From contig NZ_CP118262.1 of NCBI RefSeq assembly GCF_013337045.2, positions 124,001 through 188,000 on the forward strand: a stretch of 64,000 bases of DNA, in the 5' to 3' direction. This stretch comes from Agrobacterium vitis. GTDB taxonomy: Bacteria; Pseudomonadota; Alphaproteobacteria; Rhizobiales; Rhizobiaceae. The notes below the pieces were generated by a model. It saw only the letters and a list, made by a program, of their open reading frames with translations. It had not been told where the DNA came from and made no database searches. Positions 42,351 through 51,365 of this stretch are shown here, piece after piece (position 1 is the first letter of the stretch; every line of letters starts with the position of its first letter). Position numbers and translations under genes: made by a program.

Positions 42351-42800
42351 ATGGTCACCATGGTTGGCAACGAAGGCAATATCGAAAAACTCGTTAAAGA
42401 CCTCATCTATCTCGAGCACGATGCAATCGCCGCTTACGACTCCTGCATCGAGAGGCTTGACGACAAGACCCTCAGTGCGAAACTTGCCGAGTTCAAGCAG
42501 GACCATCTACAGCATGTCATCGTGCTCAACGAGATGGCCCGCGAGCTTGGCATCGAAGCGCCGACCGAAGGCGACATGAAACAGATGTTGACCACTGGCA
42601 AGATCGCGCTGGCAGACCTCATGGGCGACTCGGCCATTCTGAAAGCTATGAAGACGAACGAAGATGATACCGTCACTGCTTACGAGCGGGCATCGCGCCA
42701 CGAAGATGCCATCCCCCAGTCAAAGGCATTCTTCATGAAGGCCCATGAAGATGAGCTTCGGCATCGTGCCTGGATGGAAACGACGGCCAAGGCGATGTGA
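42351..42800 (+). CDS. Ferritin-like domain protein (DUF2383 type)
   Basis: A 149-residue four-helix bundle with ferritin-like metal motifs: LEHDAIAAYDSCIERLDD, EFKQDHLQHVIVLNEMARE, EDDTVTAYERASRH and FMKAHEDELRHRAWM. The repeated Glu and E-x2-H-type patterns would bind iron. It fits the DUF2383/PA2169-like group. A TGGAG site precedes the ATG. The promoter places it with the stress genes, and a terminator follows at 42899. Confidence 0.88.
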   Translation: MVTMVGNEGNIEKLVKDLIYLEHDAIAAYDSCIERLDDKTLSAKLAEFKQDHLQHVIVLNEMARELGIEAPTEGDMKQMLTTGKIALADLMGDSAILKAMKTNEDDTVTAYERASRHEDAIPQSKAFFMKAHEDELRHRAWMETTAKAM

Positions 42801-42898
42801 TCTGGAAGTTCCCGGCGAGGATCCTCATTTAAGGATCATTCCCGAACCTACCACAGCTTGCAGCGATCGATAGTCGCGTTGCTGTTGGACGGATAACG

Positions 42899-42930
42899 AG
42901 GGCGCTCCCGCACGCGGGTTGAGCGCCCTT
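42899..42930 (+). terminator. Terminator after the ferritin-like gene
   Basis: A 9-bp stem (AGGGCGCTC ... GAGCGCCCT) with a GC-rich loop that itself pairs, followed by TGCTTTG. It lies ~100 bases past the stop at 42800. Confidence 0.65.
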
Positions 42931-42959
42931 GCTTTGTCAGGCATTGGATCGAAAGCACT

Positions 42960-43229
42960 CACCTCATCATTTGTCTTCACGGTATCGGTGCCTCGGGCGC
43001 ACAAATGAGACCAATCGCCGATTCATGGCACCGGCATCTCCCCAATGCGACATTCGTGACACCAGATGCACCGATTAAGGACAGCTACGGTGGCCATCAA
43101 TGGTTTAAATTGGATGGTATGCAACTCGACCAGTGCGTATTCAGGAGGCGCGTGACGCGTTCGACAGAACGATTGGCGACGTTATTCGGCACCACGACTT
43201 TGCGGAGCAGATCGAGCGCCTTCTTATGA
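42960..43229 (+). pseudogene. Fragment of a carboxylesterase paralogous to the gene at 43724
   Basis: The frame from 42960 reads HLIICLHGIGASGAQM, SWHRHLPNATFVTPDAP and GGHQWFKLDG, which lines up with the intact esterase (RRLVIFLHGIRGSGSVM, TDTTFVSPDAP, GGRQWFGVDD). From about 43133 the match moves to the next frame (RIQEARDAFDRTIGDVIRHH against RIQAARRAFDDLISGIVKRE). Start, nucleophile Ser and C-terminal half are missing. It is a decayed remnant about 500 bases before its intact relative. Confidence 0.82.
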
Positions 43230-43245
43230 TGGTCCTTTTGGTGTG

Positions 43246-43590
43246 CCTTGAATCGATTGCCGTCAGCGGCCAACTTCTTGCGGAATTGACTGGCGGGTGG
43301 TCGTCGTTGCCGTCTTGGCGATCACTCTAGTCCCTCCGTTGACCAGCTGGATATCCCTGCTCGGCTCCGGACATCCTCCCGGCGAAGCTATTATCATCGC
43401 GGTGTTCGGTATACAGGGACTGGGATCGATCTATTATCTCGCCTACGCAACCGGACAGGCGGAATTTCAGGGCGTGGAGACGGTCTGGGCGACCGTGCTG
43501 CTGATTGTGCTCGCCTCGATCGTGGTTCACGGGATCGCCGTCACGCCGACGATGCGTTGGGTCGACCATGGAAGGAGTGCCAGGGGGTAA
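43246..43590 (+). pseudogene. C-terminal remnant of a CPA1-type Na+/H+ antiporter
   Basis: The frame usable from GTG 43297 has VVVVAVLAITLVPPL, then FGIQGLGSIYYLAYATG and a membrane segment with VLLIVLASIVVHGIAVTP. FGIRGLGS-x-YYLAYA and SIVVHG are hallmarks of the last helices of NhaP/CPA1 antiporters. The rest of the ~400-residue transporter is absent, and bases 43230-43296 join it to the esterase fragment. It is non-functional debris; upstream limits are approximate. Confidence 0.72.
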
Positions 43591-43671
43591 GACGGCGGAA
43601 AAAGTGTCGGTCCACTAAGTTGACCAGATATAGCTTTTGAAGTTCTGCGCTCCTGGTTTTTCCACGCCGGC

Positions 43672-43696
43672 GGAACGATTTGTTTTAGACGAGGTT
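43672..43696 (+). promoter_or_regulatory. EcfG-type stress promoter for esterase gene
   Basis: GGAAC-N17-GTTT on the plus strand, 27 bases before ATG 43724. Confidence 0.75.
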
Positions 43697-43723
43697 TCCG
43701 AGTGTACGAAATCGGGACCGCTC

Positions 43724-44527
43724 ATGACCAGCTTGAACCTCACCATCTTTACACTCTTCACCATAACCATGCTGGCTTCCCTGCCCGCCAGGGCAGCGCT
43801 CCCGACATCGGCTGATCCAGCGGATGCCCGTGCGCCGATCTATCGGACGGACAATGGACCCGGACCGGAATATTCCGATGTTGCCGTCGAGCAGTCGGAT
43901 GGGATCGATCCTATTGTCACGGGTTCTTTGAAGCCCCGGCGACTGGTGATCTTCCTTCATGGTATCAGGGGTTCCGGCTCCGTCATGGAAGCCATCGGGA
44001 GTTCGTGGAAGTCGATCCTGACCGACACGACATTCGTGTCGCCGGACGCGCCGTTCGCCCATCGTGCAGGTGGCCGCCAATGGTTCGGTGTCGATGATCA
44101 GGTGCTGCGGCCCGATCGCATACAGGCCGCCCGGCGTGCTTTCGACGATCTCATTTCAGGCATAGTCAAGCGCGAAGGGTTCGAAAACGATCTCGACAAG
44201 GTCGCTTTTGTCGGCGTTTCGCAGGGAGCGATCATGGGCCTTGATGCCGTTTCGACAGGACGATGGAAGATTGGCGCTCTTGTGAGTTTCGCCGGATTGC
44301 TGCCATTGCCGCCGCAATCGCAGTCTGGGAGCGGTACCCCTGTTCTGCTGATGCATGGGTCAGCGGATCAAACCATTCCGTCGGCTGCCTCTACCGCGGC
44401 GAGCGGCCAGTTGAAATCGGCAGGGTACGACGTCACCTTGAAGGTCTATCCCGGCGTTGGCCACACAATTTCGACCGAGGAAGCGCGAGAAGCCGGCATT
44501 TTCCTGCGAGACCGTCTTATCCCGTAG
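43724..44527 (+). CDS. Secreted phospholipase/carboxylesterase-type alpha/beta hydrolase
   Basis: A 267-residue protein with a signal peptide (LNLTIFTLFTITMLASLPAR, cleaved near ARAALP). The hydrolase core shows VIFLHGIRGSG, the nucleophile GVSQGAI, an acid in HGSADQTIPS and His in PGVGHTIS, as in the phospholipase/carboxylesterase family. The longer frame to 43637 would cross the promoter, so ATG 43724 was chosen although its ribosome site is weak. A degraded relative lies just upstream. Confidence 0.88.
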   Translation: MTSLNLTIFTLFTITMLASLPARAALPTSADPADARAPIYRTDNGPGPEYSDVAVEQSDGIDPIVTGSLKPRRLVIFLHGIRGSGSVMEAIGSSWKSILTDTTFVSPDAPFAHRAGGRQWFGVDDQVLRPDRIQAARRAFDDLISGIVKREGFENDLDKVAFVGVSQGAIMGLDAVSTGRWKIGALVSFAGLLPLPPQSQSGSGTPVLLMHGSADQTIPSAASTAASGQLKSAGYDVTLKVYPGVGHTISTEEAREAGIFLRDRLIP

Positions 44528-44628
44528 GGGGCCGCATATGAGGCGCGGTCTGCACGGGCGGAATGCGTGCGGCACTTGGTGCCCTTTGCTGGCGCGCTAG
44601 CTTCATTTGGGAAAACGAGAGGAAAGTC

Positions 44629-44981
44629 ATGAAGGTCCGAAAATTCAACGTCGCTGACGCAAAGCTTGTTCGGTCTCCGGGACAGGATGGCGACATTTTC
44701 GTAGGAAATCTGGTCGACGAGAAGAACGATGGGCCAATCACCATTGGATACGGCCGTTACGGTCCGGGGCAGAGCCTGACGGAGACGATGGCTGTCGACG
44801 ATGTCATGATCGTGCTGGACGGCATGCTTGCCGTTCCACCAGCGCCGGAACCGTGACGGCCGGGCCGGGCGAGATCGTCTATATGCCCAAGGGCGAGGCC
44901 GTGACCATCACGACAGAAGGTGAAGGAGCGCTCACGGCCTTCGTTACGTATCCGCATTGGGCAGAAGTCGACGAAGGTTGA
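44629..44981 (+). pseudogene. Cupin (EutQ-like) protein, frameshifted
   Basis: From ATG 44629 (after GAGAGGAAAG) the frame gives MKVRKFNVADAKLV, GPITIGYGRYGPGQSL and DDVMIVLDGMLAV, then stops at 44856. The next frame completes the barrel: TSAGTVTAGPGEIVYMPKGE and ALTAFVTYPHWAEVDEG, stopping at 44981. One base is missing near 44838. Intact, it would be a ~117-residue single cupin domain. It may be a real inactivation or a sequencing error. Confidence 0.8.
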
Positions 44982-45241
44982 AATAGGGACGTAGTGTGGG
45001 GTAGACGAAGCGTTCGAGGTCCGTATCGAAATTGCGGCAGAGGTCCGTCAGTGCCGACTGGTTGCCCGGCGGCCCGATATTTCTCGTGGACGCGATCCGC
45101 GTCCCGCGCCTCTCTATCGCGATCGGCAGGCGGAACGCCGAGTTACGCAAGCTTATGGCTGGCATCGACATTTATCCGCTCGCCAGCTTCGACCTAACCG
45201 CAGTTTTCCGCAACGTCAGCAGTGCGCGCATGTTTTCGATA

Positions 45242-45490
45242 TCACCTGATGTCGTCGACAACTTCTGTGCCAGGACGATCCCCGCCGCCGGCATGTTCCG
45301 TCTGCCAGCGACCGTCGGAAAGCTGAAAGGAGATCTCGGCGTCGCGGCCTTCGACATGTTGCCGTTGTGCTGCAGACTTGGCGGCCGCAAGAGCCGTGTC
45401 GTGGTCGGGAAATGTCTCTGACCAGACGTCTCCCAGCCGATACCCGTAGCCGCCGTCGTGCTTCGCAACATGATATGTGATCGTCGTCAT
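45242..45490 (-). CDS. DUF2188 domain protein
   Basis: An 82-residue protein with TTITYHVAKHDGGYGYRLGD, ETFPDHDTALAAAKSAA and a Gln/His/Glu-rich end, matching the DUF2188 pattern (a short double-stranded-RNA-binding-like fold). A GAAGGAAAG site precedes ATG 45490. It is divergent from the large hybrid kinase, 154 bases away. The function is unknown. Confidence 0.75.
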   Translation of the reverse strand: MTTITYHVAKHDGGYGYRLGDVWSETFPDHDTALAAAKSAAQRQHVEGRDAEISFQLSDGRWQTEHAGGGDRPGTEVVDDIR

Positions 45491-45644
45491 TACGCTTTCC
45501 TTCTGCGAACTCACATTTCAAATAGGGCGCGGTGAGCATCTTCCAAAGCAAGTTTTTGAATGCGGAGCTTTCCGGACAAAAAACGAGAATAGGCTGCGGC
45601 AGGCGGCCTTTCGCTGGCCTATGATCTCGCGTAATACCGCTACC

Positions 45645-48600
45645 ATGAGCCGTGAACACAATGCCTTCGACTTCCTTGCACATACCGGCGAACTCGCGCG
45701 CCTGATCGCCGCCTTCGACTGGTCAAACACGTCGATTGGTTGTCCCGGATCATGGCCGCAGAGCCTGCGCACTACGGTGGCGCTGATCCTGCAATCGCCT
45801 GTGCCGATCGTCACCCTGTGGGGCGAGGACGGTATCATGATCTACAACGACGCCTATTCGGTCTTTGCAGGCGAGCGACATCCCGACCTTCTCGGCGCGA
45901 AGGTTCGCGAAGGCTGGGACGAGATCGCCGATTTCAATGACAACGTCATGCGTGTCGGACTATCGGGGCGAACGCTCCGTTACACGGATCAAGAGCTTTC
46001 ACTGAACCGATCGGGAACGCCCGAACCCGTCTGGATGAATCTCGACTACTCCCCGATCATCGACGAGAACGGCAACCCGTGCGGCGTTATGGCGATCGTT
46101 ATCGAAACGACTGCGAAGGTCCGGGCCGAACGGGCGCTTGTCGCGAGCGAAGAGCAGAGCCGGCAGATCATCGACAGTGCCGTCGATTACGCGATCATTG
46201 CCCTTGATCTCGAGGGAAGGGTCATTCGCTGGAATGAAGGCGCGCGTCGCATCTTCTGCTGGACGCAAGAAGAAGTAGCTGGTCTCTTTTGGGAAATGCT
46301 GTTTACGTCGGAGGACCGGGCGGCTGGCAAGCCCCGGGAAGCGATGGATGCGGCCTTAGCACTCGGCACCACCCATCACGACCGATGGCATCTTCGCAAG
46401 TCCGGCGAGGTCTTCTGGGCAAGCGGCGAGATCAGTCCTCTGCGCGATGCTGGAGGCACGCCAATCGGGCTCGTCAAGGTGCTGCGAGATCAGACAGATC
46501 AACATAGGGCCACGCAGGCTCTCGCCGATGCGGAGGCGGGGCTTCGCCGTGCGCAAGAGGCGGGCGGGGTCGGAGTATTCTCGCTCGATCTTCAAACGGA
46601 CATCCTGAGTCCGTCACCCGAATTCTGCAGCATCTACGGAATCGAACAGACGGACGCCATTCCCATTTCGACAATCCAGCATCTCGTCTTCGGCGAGGAC
46701 CAGGAAATCGCTTCCAATCCGGAGACGAGAAAAACTGGTACGTCGCCGCTCACGGTCGAATATCGGATCCGACGCTCGGACAACGGCCAGCAACGCGTCG
46801 TGGCGAGACGAGGCGAGTTCGAATTCGCTCCTGACGGCAAGCCGATCCGGTTTGTCGGCGTTGTCCAGGACGTGACGGAGCAGCTGAGGGCGCAACGCGA
46901 ACTGCGCGAAAGCGAAACGCGTTTCCGGGCACTTGCTCAAGCCATTCCAAACCATGTCTGGACGGCATCGCCCGATGGCCAGCTCGACTGGTTCAACGAT
47001 CGCGTCTACGAATACGCGGGCAGAGCGCCGGGGGAGCTCGACGGCGAGGCCTGGGTGTCGATGGTCCATGTGGACGACGTTGCTGCAACAGCACAGGCCT
47101 GGAAGCACGCGCTCGATACTGGCGAGACCTATCAGGCGGAATTCCGCCTGCGTCACAAGTCGGGGGCTTTCCGATGGCATATCGTGCGCGCCGTTCCGAT
47201 CGAGAGCGACGAAGGCAGCATTCTCCGCTGGATCGGCACCAATACCGAAATCGAGGAGCTGCGGGCGACACGAGAGAAGCTCCAGGCTCTCAATCAGACC
47301 CTCGAGCAGCGCGTCGCCGAGCGCACGGCGGACCGCGATCGCATGTGGCGGCTTTCGACCGACGTAATGCTCGTAGCATCGTTCGATGCCGCGATCACCG
47401 CGCTCAATCCGGCATGGAAGACGGTTCTCGGTTGGGACGAAGACGATCTGATCGGTCGATCCTTCATGGACTTCGTCCACCCGGACGACCGTCAGACCAC
47501 CCTCGACGAAGTCGGCAAACTTGCCCAGGGCGTCACGACCTTCTCGTTCGAGAACCGCTATCAATGCAAAGATAAGTCCTACCGGACGATTTCCTGGACC
47601 GCCGTCCCGGACGAGAGCTTCATCCATGCCGTCGGTCGCGACGTGACCGAGGAACGGGAGGCAGCGGCGGCGCTTCGCCAGAGCGAGCTTGCCTTGCAGC
47701 AAGCCCAAAAGATGGAGGCGATCGGCAACCTGACCGGCGGCGTCGCCCATGACTTCAACAATCTGTTGCAGGTCGTTGCCGGCAATCTTCAGCTTCTGTC
47801 AAAGGACGTGGTCGGGAACGAGAAGGCTGAACGGCGCATCACCAACGCCCTTGCCGGTGTCAATCGAGGATCGAAGCTCGCTTCCCAGCTGCTGGCATTT
47901 GGCCGACGACAGGCACTTGATCCGAAGGTCGTCAGTGTCGGCCGGTTGATCCGCGGCATGGATGAGATGTTGCGACGCACGATCGGCGAAGGCGTGGAAA
48001 TCGAGACAATCGTGTCAGGCGGCCTATGGAATTCTCTCATCGATCCTATGCAGGTCGAGAATGCGCTCCTCAATCTTGCGATCAATGCGCGTGATGCGAT
48101 GGAAGGGTTCGGCAAACTCACCATCGAGGTCGGCAATGCCTATATCGACGACACCTACGCGAGACTGCACGACGACGTGCAGCCGGGACAATACGTGGCA
48201 CTTTCGGTCACGGATACCGGAAGCGGCATGTCGCCGGAGCTGATGACAAAGGTCTTCGAACCATTCTTCTCGACCAAGCCTGAAGGCAAAGGCACGGGCC
48301 TTGGGCTGTCGATGGTCTACGGTTTCGTCAAACAGACCGGCGGCCACGTCAAGATCTATAGCGAACTTGGCCACGGTACGACCGTCAAAATGTACCTGCC
48401 AAGGGCCATGCAGCAAGAGGATGTCGAGGTCGAGCGGATTGATGGCCCAGTCGAGGGAGGGTCGGAAACCATCCTCGTTGCTGAGGATGACGAAGGTGTT
48501 CGCGCCACTGTCGTCGAACTTCTCCAAGAACTGGGCTATCGTGTGTTGAAAGCGCCAGATGCCGCCTCAGCGCTGTCGATCATCGAAAGCGGAATGAATA

Positions 48601-49241
48601 TCGATCTGCTGTTCACCGACGTGGTGATGCCGGGTCAGTTGAAAAGCTCCGAGCTCGCCAGAAAGGCGAAGGAGCGCGTTCCGAACATCGGCATTCTGTT
48701 CACGTCGGGATACACCGAAAACTCAATCGTCCATGGTGGTCGCCTGGATCCGGGCGTCCAGCTTCTGTCGAAGCCCTACAGCCGCGAGCAGCTCGCCAGA
48801 AAAATCCGGCACGTGCTCAACAATCGCACGCAAGTGCAAACTGCGACAAGCCGGCTCGCGGAGGCGCATCGAGAGACGAAAGCGACAGGCATAGCGAAAC
48901 GCCGCGTCCTTTTGGTGGAGGATAATGATCTGATCCGGATGGCGAGCGCCGACATGCTGCTCGAACTCGATTGCGATGTGACGGAAGCTGGGTCTGCCGA
49001 GGATGCGCTGGCTCTCCTTGAGCAGGGCGGCGTCGATATTGTCGTCTCCGACCTTGGGCTGCCCGGCATGACCGGCGAGGAGTTCTGTCGCCAGGTTCGC
49101 CGGCGGTGGCCTGGGATCGGTATCGTTTTCGCAACGGGCATGGATCAGGGGCCGTCGCTTGACGATCCGGCGCGAACAGCGCTTCTGACAAAGCCTCACG
49201 GTCTGGAAGAACTGCGCGCGGCGCTGGCGGCGGTTGCATAG
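45645..49241 (+). CDS. Multi-PAS hybrid sensor histidine kinase with two receiver domains
   Basis: A 1,198-residue soluble kinase counted from ATG 45645; the open frame reaches back to 45477. Five PAS-type units are seen in order, with boundaries such as IVIETTAKVRAERAL, KVLRDQTDQHRA, VQDVTEQLRAQREL, TNTEIEELRATREK and AVGRDVTEEREAAAAL. The kinase core has GGVAHDFNNLLQVVAGNLQL (phospho-acceptor His), NLAINARDAM and GTGLGLSMVYGFV. Two receivers follow: VAEDDEG...LLFTDVVMPG and VEDNDLI...VVSDLGLPG, with Lys in LSKPYS and LTKPHG. It probably integrates several cytoplasmic signals. Confidence 0.93.
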   Translation: MSREHNAFDFLAHTGELARLIAAFDWSNTSIGCPGSWPQSLRTTVALILQSPVPIVTLWGEDGIMIYNDAYSVFAGERHPDLLGAKVREGWDEIADFNDNVMRVGLSGRTLRYTDQELSLNRSGTPEPVWMNLDYSPIIDENGNPCGVMAIVIETTAKVRAERALVASEEQSRQIIDSAVDYAIIALDLEGRVIRWNEGARRIFCWTQEEVAGLFWEMLFTSEDRAAGKPREAMDAALALGTTHHDRWHLRKSGEVFWASGEISPLRDAGGTPIGLVKVLRDQTDQHRATQALADAEAGLRRAQEAGGVGVFSLDLQTDILSPSPEFCSIYGIEQTDAIPISTIQHLVFGEDQEIASNPETRKTGTSPLTVEYRIRRSDNGQQRVVARRGEFEFAPDGKPIRFVGVVQDVTEQLRAQRELRESETRFRALAQAIPNHVWTASPDGQLDWFNDRVYEYAGRAPGELDGEAWVSMVHVDDVAATAQAWKHALDTGETYQAEFRLRHKSGAFRWHIVRAVPIESDEGSILRWIGTNTEIEELRATREKLQALNQTLEQRVAERTADRDRMWRLSTDVMLVASFDAAITALNPAWKTVLGWDEDDLIGRSFMDFVHPDDRQTTLDEVGKLAQGVTTFSFENRYQCKDKSYRTISWTAVPDESFIHAVGRDVTEEREAAAALRQSELALQQAQKMEAIGNLTGGVAHDFNNLLQVVAGNLQLLSKDVVGNEKAERRITNALAGVNRGSKLASQLLAFGRRQALDPKVVSVGRLIRGMDEMLRRTIGEGVEIETIVSGGLWNSLIDPMQVENALLNLAINARDAMEGFGKLTIEVGNAYIDDTYARLHDDVQPGQYVALSVTDTGSGMSPELMTKVFEPFFSTKPEGKGTGLGLSMVYGFVKQTGGHVKIYSELGHGTTVKMYLPRAMQQEDVEVERIDGPVEGGSETILVAEDDEGVRATVVELLQELGYRVLKAPDAASALSIIESGMNIDLLFTDVVMPGQLKSSELARKAKERVPNIGILFTSGYTENSIVHGGRLDPGVQLLSKPYSREQLARKIRHVLNNRTQVQTATSRLAEAHRETKATGIAKRRVLLVEDNDLIRMASADMLLELDCDVTEAGSAEDALALLEQGGVDIVVSDLGLPGMTGEEFCRQVRRRWPGIGIVFATGMDQGPSLDDPARTALLTKPHGLEELRAALAAVA

Positions 49242-49384
49242 CGTCCACTGCTTGGAAACACGTAAGCGAATAAGGTCGATCGACGGGTTGTAAACCTTTT
49301 AAAAGCGACAACTTGACAGGGTGATCCCGCCATTTCCGTTAACTAGCGCATGGATTGAACAGTCATAGTGCCGGCAGCTCAGGC

Positions 49385-50095
49385 TCATGGCGGCAGGAGC
49401 AATGATGCCGCGCCATCCAAGTCTGACACTTCAGCATAAGGCAGCCAGTCGGGGTTGCCGGTCTCTCCCCGCCGGTTCACCCAGATACCTCGCAGACCTA
49501 GTTCATGACGGGCTTTCATGTCCCAGTACATGCCCATGGCCACGTGAACCGTTTCGTCGGGGTTCACGCCCATCCGGCGGTAGGCGTATTCGAATAGTTG
49601 TCGCGACGGCTTGTAGGCGTGAGCCTGTTCGGCGGTGATGATGTAATCAAAGGGCACGCCGATGCGCGCCACTGTTGGCGCGATAAGATCGTCGTCGGAA
49701 TTCGTGAAGATCGCGAGCTTGTAGCGCTCGCGCAGCCGTCGCAGGGCATCCGGGACGTCTGGATGCGGGCCCATCATCATGGGTGACGAGGCAATGCGTT
49801 CGATCTCCTCCGGGCTCAGGGTCAGCCCGTGTTCGCGAAATGCAGCAGCAAAGCCAATGCGCAGAATGTCTTTATAAAGGCGGTGCGGCTTTTCAGCCGT
49901 CAGGCGCCGCCCCTGTACGGCGAAGCTGTCGAGGATTGACGATGCACTCAATTCACTCGCGCGGTGCGCCGCCAGCGTCGCGCTGATCTCGCGGAGCAGC
50001 ACCTCATACCACTGCACGAGCGTGCCATAGCAGTCGAAAGTGATGACCGTCGGCGCGGGATCGAGTTTGAACATGGAAGTGTCGGGTCCGGGCAT
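49385..50095 (-). CDS. HAD family hydrolase, haloacid dehalogenase type II-like
   Basis: About 236 residues. Motif I is TFDCYGTLVQW (nucleophilic Asp), motif II is AIFTNSDDD, motif III contains the Lys in HAYKPSRQLFEYA, and motif IV is VAMGMYWDMKARHELG. This is the order of L-2-haloacid dehalogenase-type HAD proteins, though many act as phosphatases. Start is uncertain: ATG 50095 (MPGPDTSMFKLDP) or 50074. In motif IV the usual VSSHxWD is changed to VAMGMYWD, so the substrate may differ. It stands alone on the minus strand. Confidence 0.85.
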   Translation of the reverse strand: MPGPDTSMFKLDPAPTVITFDCYGTLVQWYEVLLREISATLAAHRASELSASSILDSFAVQGRRLTAEKPHRLYKDILRIGFAAAFREHGLTLSPEEIERIASSPMMMGPHPDVPDALRRLRERYKLAIFTNSDDDLIAPTVARIGVPFDYIITAEQAHAYKPSRQLFEYAYRRMGVNPDETVHVAMGMYWDMKARHELGLRGIWVNRRGETGNPDWLPYAEVSDLDGAASLLLPP

Positions 50096-50273
50096 CAGCA
50101 TAACCTGCAGTCGTAGCAATAATCATCGTCAGCGTTGGAGATCAATCAGGGCATTGATAGTCATCATCGACACTCCGGGTCCCCCATTCGCCAGTAAGTA
50201 GACCACAACCGGCAATATGACGTTGCGGTAGTTGTTCTCGGCCATTGTGTTGCTTCGGGGTAACACTCGGCTC

Positions 50274-50663
50274 CTAGTGCCGGATACAGCGCTCCCTCAA
50301 CACTTTATGGACATGCTCCGCGGTGAATGGCTTGGAGATGAACGTTGCATTATCCGGAATGTCGCCAGGTCCAGGAACGGCCGCGCCCGACGCAATGACG
50401 ACGCAGATATGTGGCCAACGCTCAGCGACAACCCGGGCGAGATCGAAACCGTCCAGATCACCGGGCATTTGGACATCGGTGAACAGGAGCTGAAGCGATG
50501 AATGCCGGTCGAGGAATTCATAAGCCTGGTCGGCAGTGGTCGCCTCCACGACGGCATAACCTTCGTCGGAAATCATGTCCGCCGTGTCCATGAGGATAAG
50601 CGGCTCGTCGTCAACGACAAGTGCGATGGGTTCTTCGAGTTTTGCGAATTCTGAGGTTTCCAT
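50274..50663 (-). CDS. Single-domain response regulator, paralogue of the one at 18.4 kb
   Basis: A 129-residue receiver: VVDDE, phospho-acceptor Asp63 in LLFTDVQMPG and Lys111 in ISKPF. Unlike the copy at 18404, it keeps the canonical Met-Pro after the Asp. A near-EcfG promoter (GGAAC-N17-CTT) lies 8 bases before the ATG. The two paralogues with matching promoters suggest a duplicated phospho-relay branch of the stress response. Confidence 0.88.
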   Translation of the reverse strand: METSEFAKLEEPIALVVDDEPLILMDTADMISDEGYAVVEATTADQAYEFLDRHSSLQLLFTDVQMPGDLDGFDLARVVAERWPHICVVIASGAAVPGPGDIPDNATFISKPFTAEHVHKVLRERCIRH

Positions 50664-50671
50664 CCCGCCTA

Positions 50672-50696
50672 AAGCGCTGTTGAGACGTTTGGTTCC
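50672..50696 (-). promoter_or_regulatory. Variant EcfG-like promoter (minus) for response regulator
   Basis: GGAAC-N17-CTTT: exact spacing but CTT instead of GTT. Its distance to the ATG matches the perfect site of the paralogue at 18372. Confidence 0.45.
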
Positions 50697-50843
50697 TGAC
50701 GGGCACTTCTACGCCGACAACTTATCGCGTTGTGGCAGTTCAAGGAGCGGTTTCGACCTCGATTTTCTCAACGACATCGAGTTCCTGAGGCACCGCAACA
50801 GCTATCTGGAGTAAACACATTTCGCGTTCTCCTACACCGAAGT

Positions 50844-51200
50844 TCAGATCTTGGTTTGCCGATCTTGGACCATGCGCTCAATCTCGCGTTCCTCCCGGCG
50901 TTCCACGGCAATCATTTCGTTTCGCGCGGCGCCGTTGGATCGGATTAGTTCATCGACCTTTACCTTCAGCGCGTGCATGTCTCGATTTTGCGAGTGCTGG
51001 ACGAGCAGGAGAACGAAAACTGTAACCGCTGTGCCGACCATGTTTGCGATGAGGAACCACTCCGTTGGAAAACCTTTCATTGAGCCGACGACGATCCATC
51101 CGATCATCGCAACGGTGACGAGCAACGGGGAAAGGCGATGGCCCGCGACCGTGACAGTTGCGTTGGACAGTTGGAGAAAGCGTTGGTCAAGGATCTTCAT
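50844..51200 (-). CDS. Low-affinity iron permease-type small membrane protein
   Basis: A 118-residue protein with two hydrophobic segments (LLVTVAMIGWIVVGSM, ANMVGTAVTVFVLLLVQHSQNRD) and a charged coiled tail (ERREEREIERMV). HSQNRD after the second helix, with a KVDEL[IR] helix, is the mark of the low-affinity iron permease domain. It is a diverged paralogue of the gene at 51366, and the two are divergent. Metal transport is known only from fungal Fet4. Confidence 0.82.
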   Translation of the reverse strand: MKILDQRFLQLSNATVTVAGHRLSPLLVTVAMIGWIVVGSMKGFPTEWFLIANMVGTAVTVFVLLLVQHSQNRDMHALKVKVDELIRSNGAARNEMIAVERREEREIERMVQDRQTKI

Positions 51201-51306
51201 CGTCGGCTCCTGCCAACAAATGCATGACGTCGTTGCCTGTTCCTTCGATCAGTGACGCCGTTTCAACGCTGACTGTCCGCATTGCATATTTGTAATATTT
51301 CGCATC

Positions 51307-51331
51307 GGAACTGGTCATAGGCGCACGCGTT
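51307..51331 (+). promoter_or_regulatory. EcfG-type stress promoter for iron-permease-type gene
   Basis: GGAAC-N17-GTTT with C before GTT on the plus strand, 34 bases before ATG 51366. Confidence 0.78.
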
Positions 51332-51365
51332 TCAGCGCTGTCTCCTGATGATCGGACAACGTCTC

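Noticed and set aside
44982..45241. Minus-strand frame with SALTDLCRNFDTDLERF as a gene
   Set aside because: No ribosome site, no known domain and no length support. It may be a fragment but cannot be shown.
46614..47750. Long minus-strand frame opposite the hybrid kinase (378 aa)
   Set aside because: Antisense shadow; the plus-strand frame holds PAS and kinase motifs throughout.
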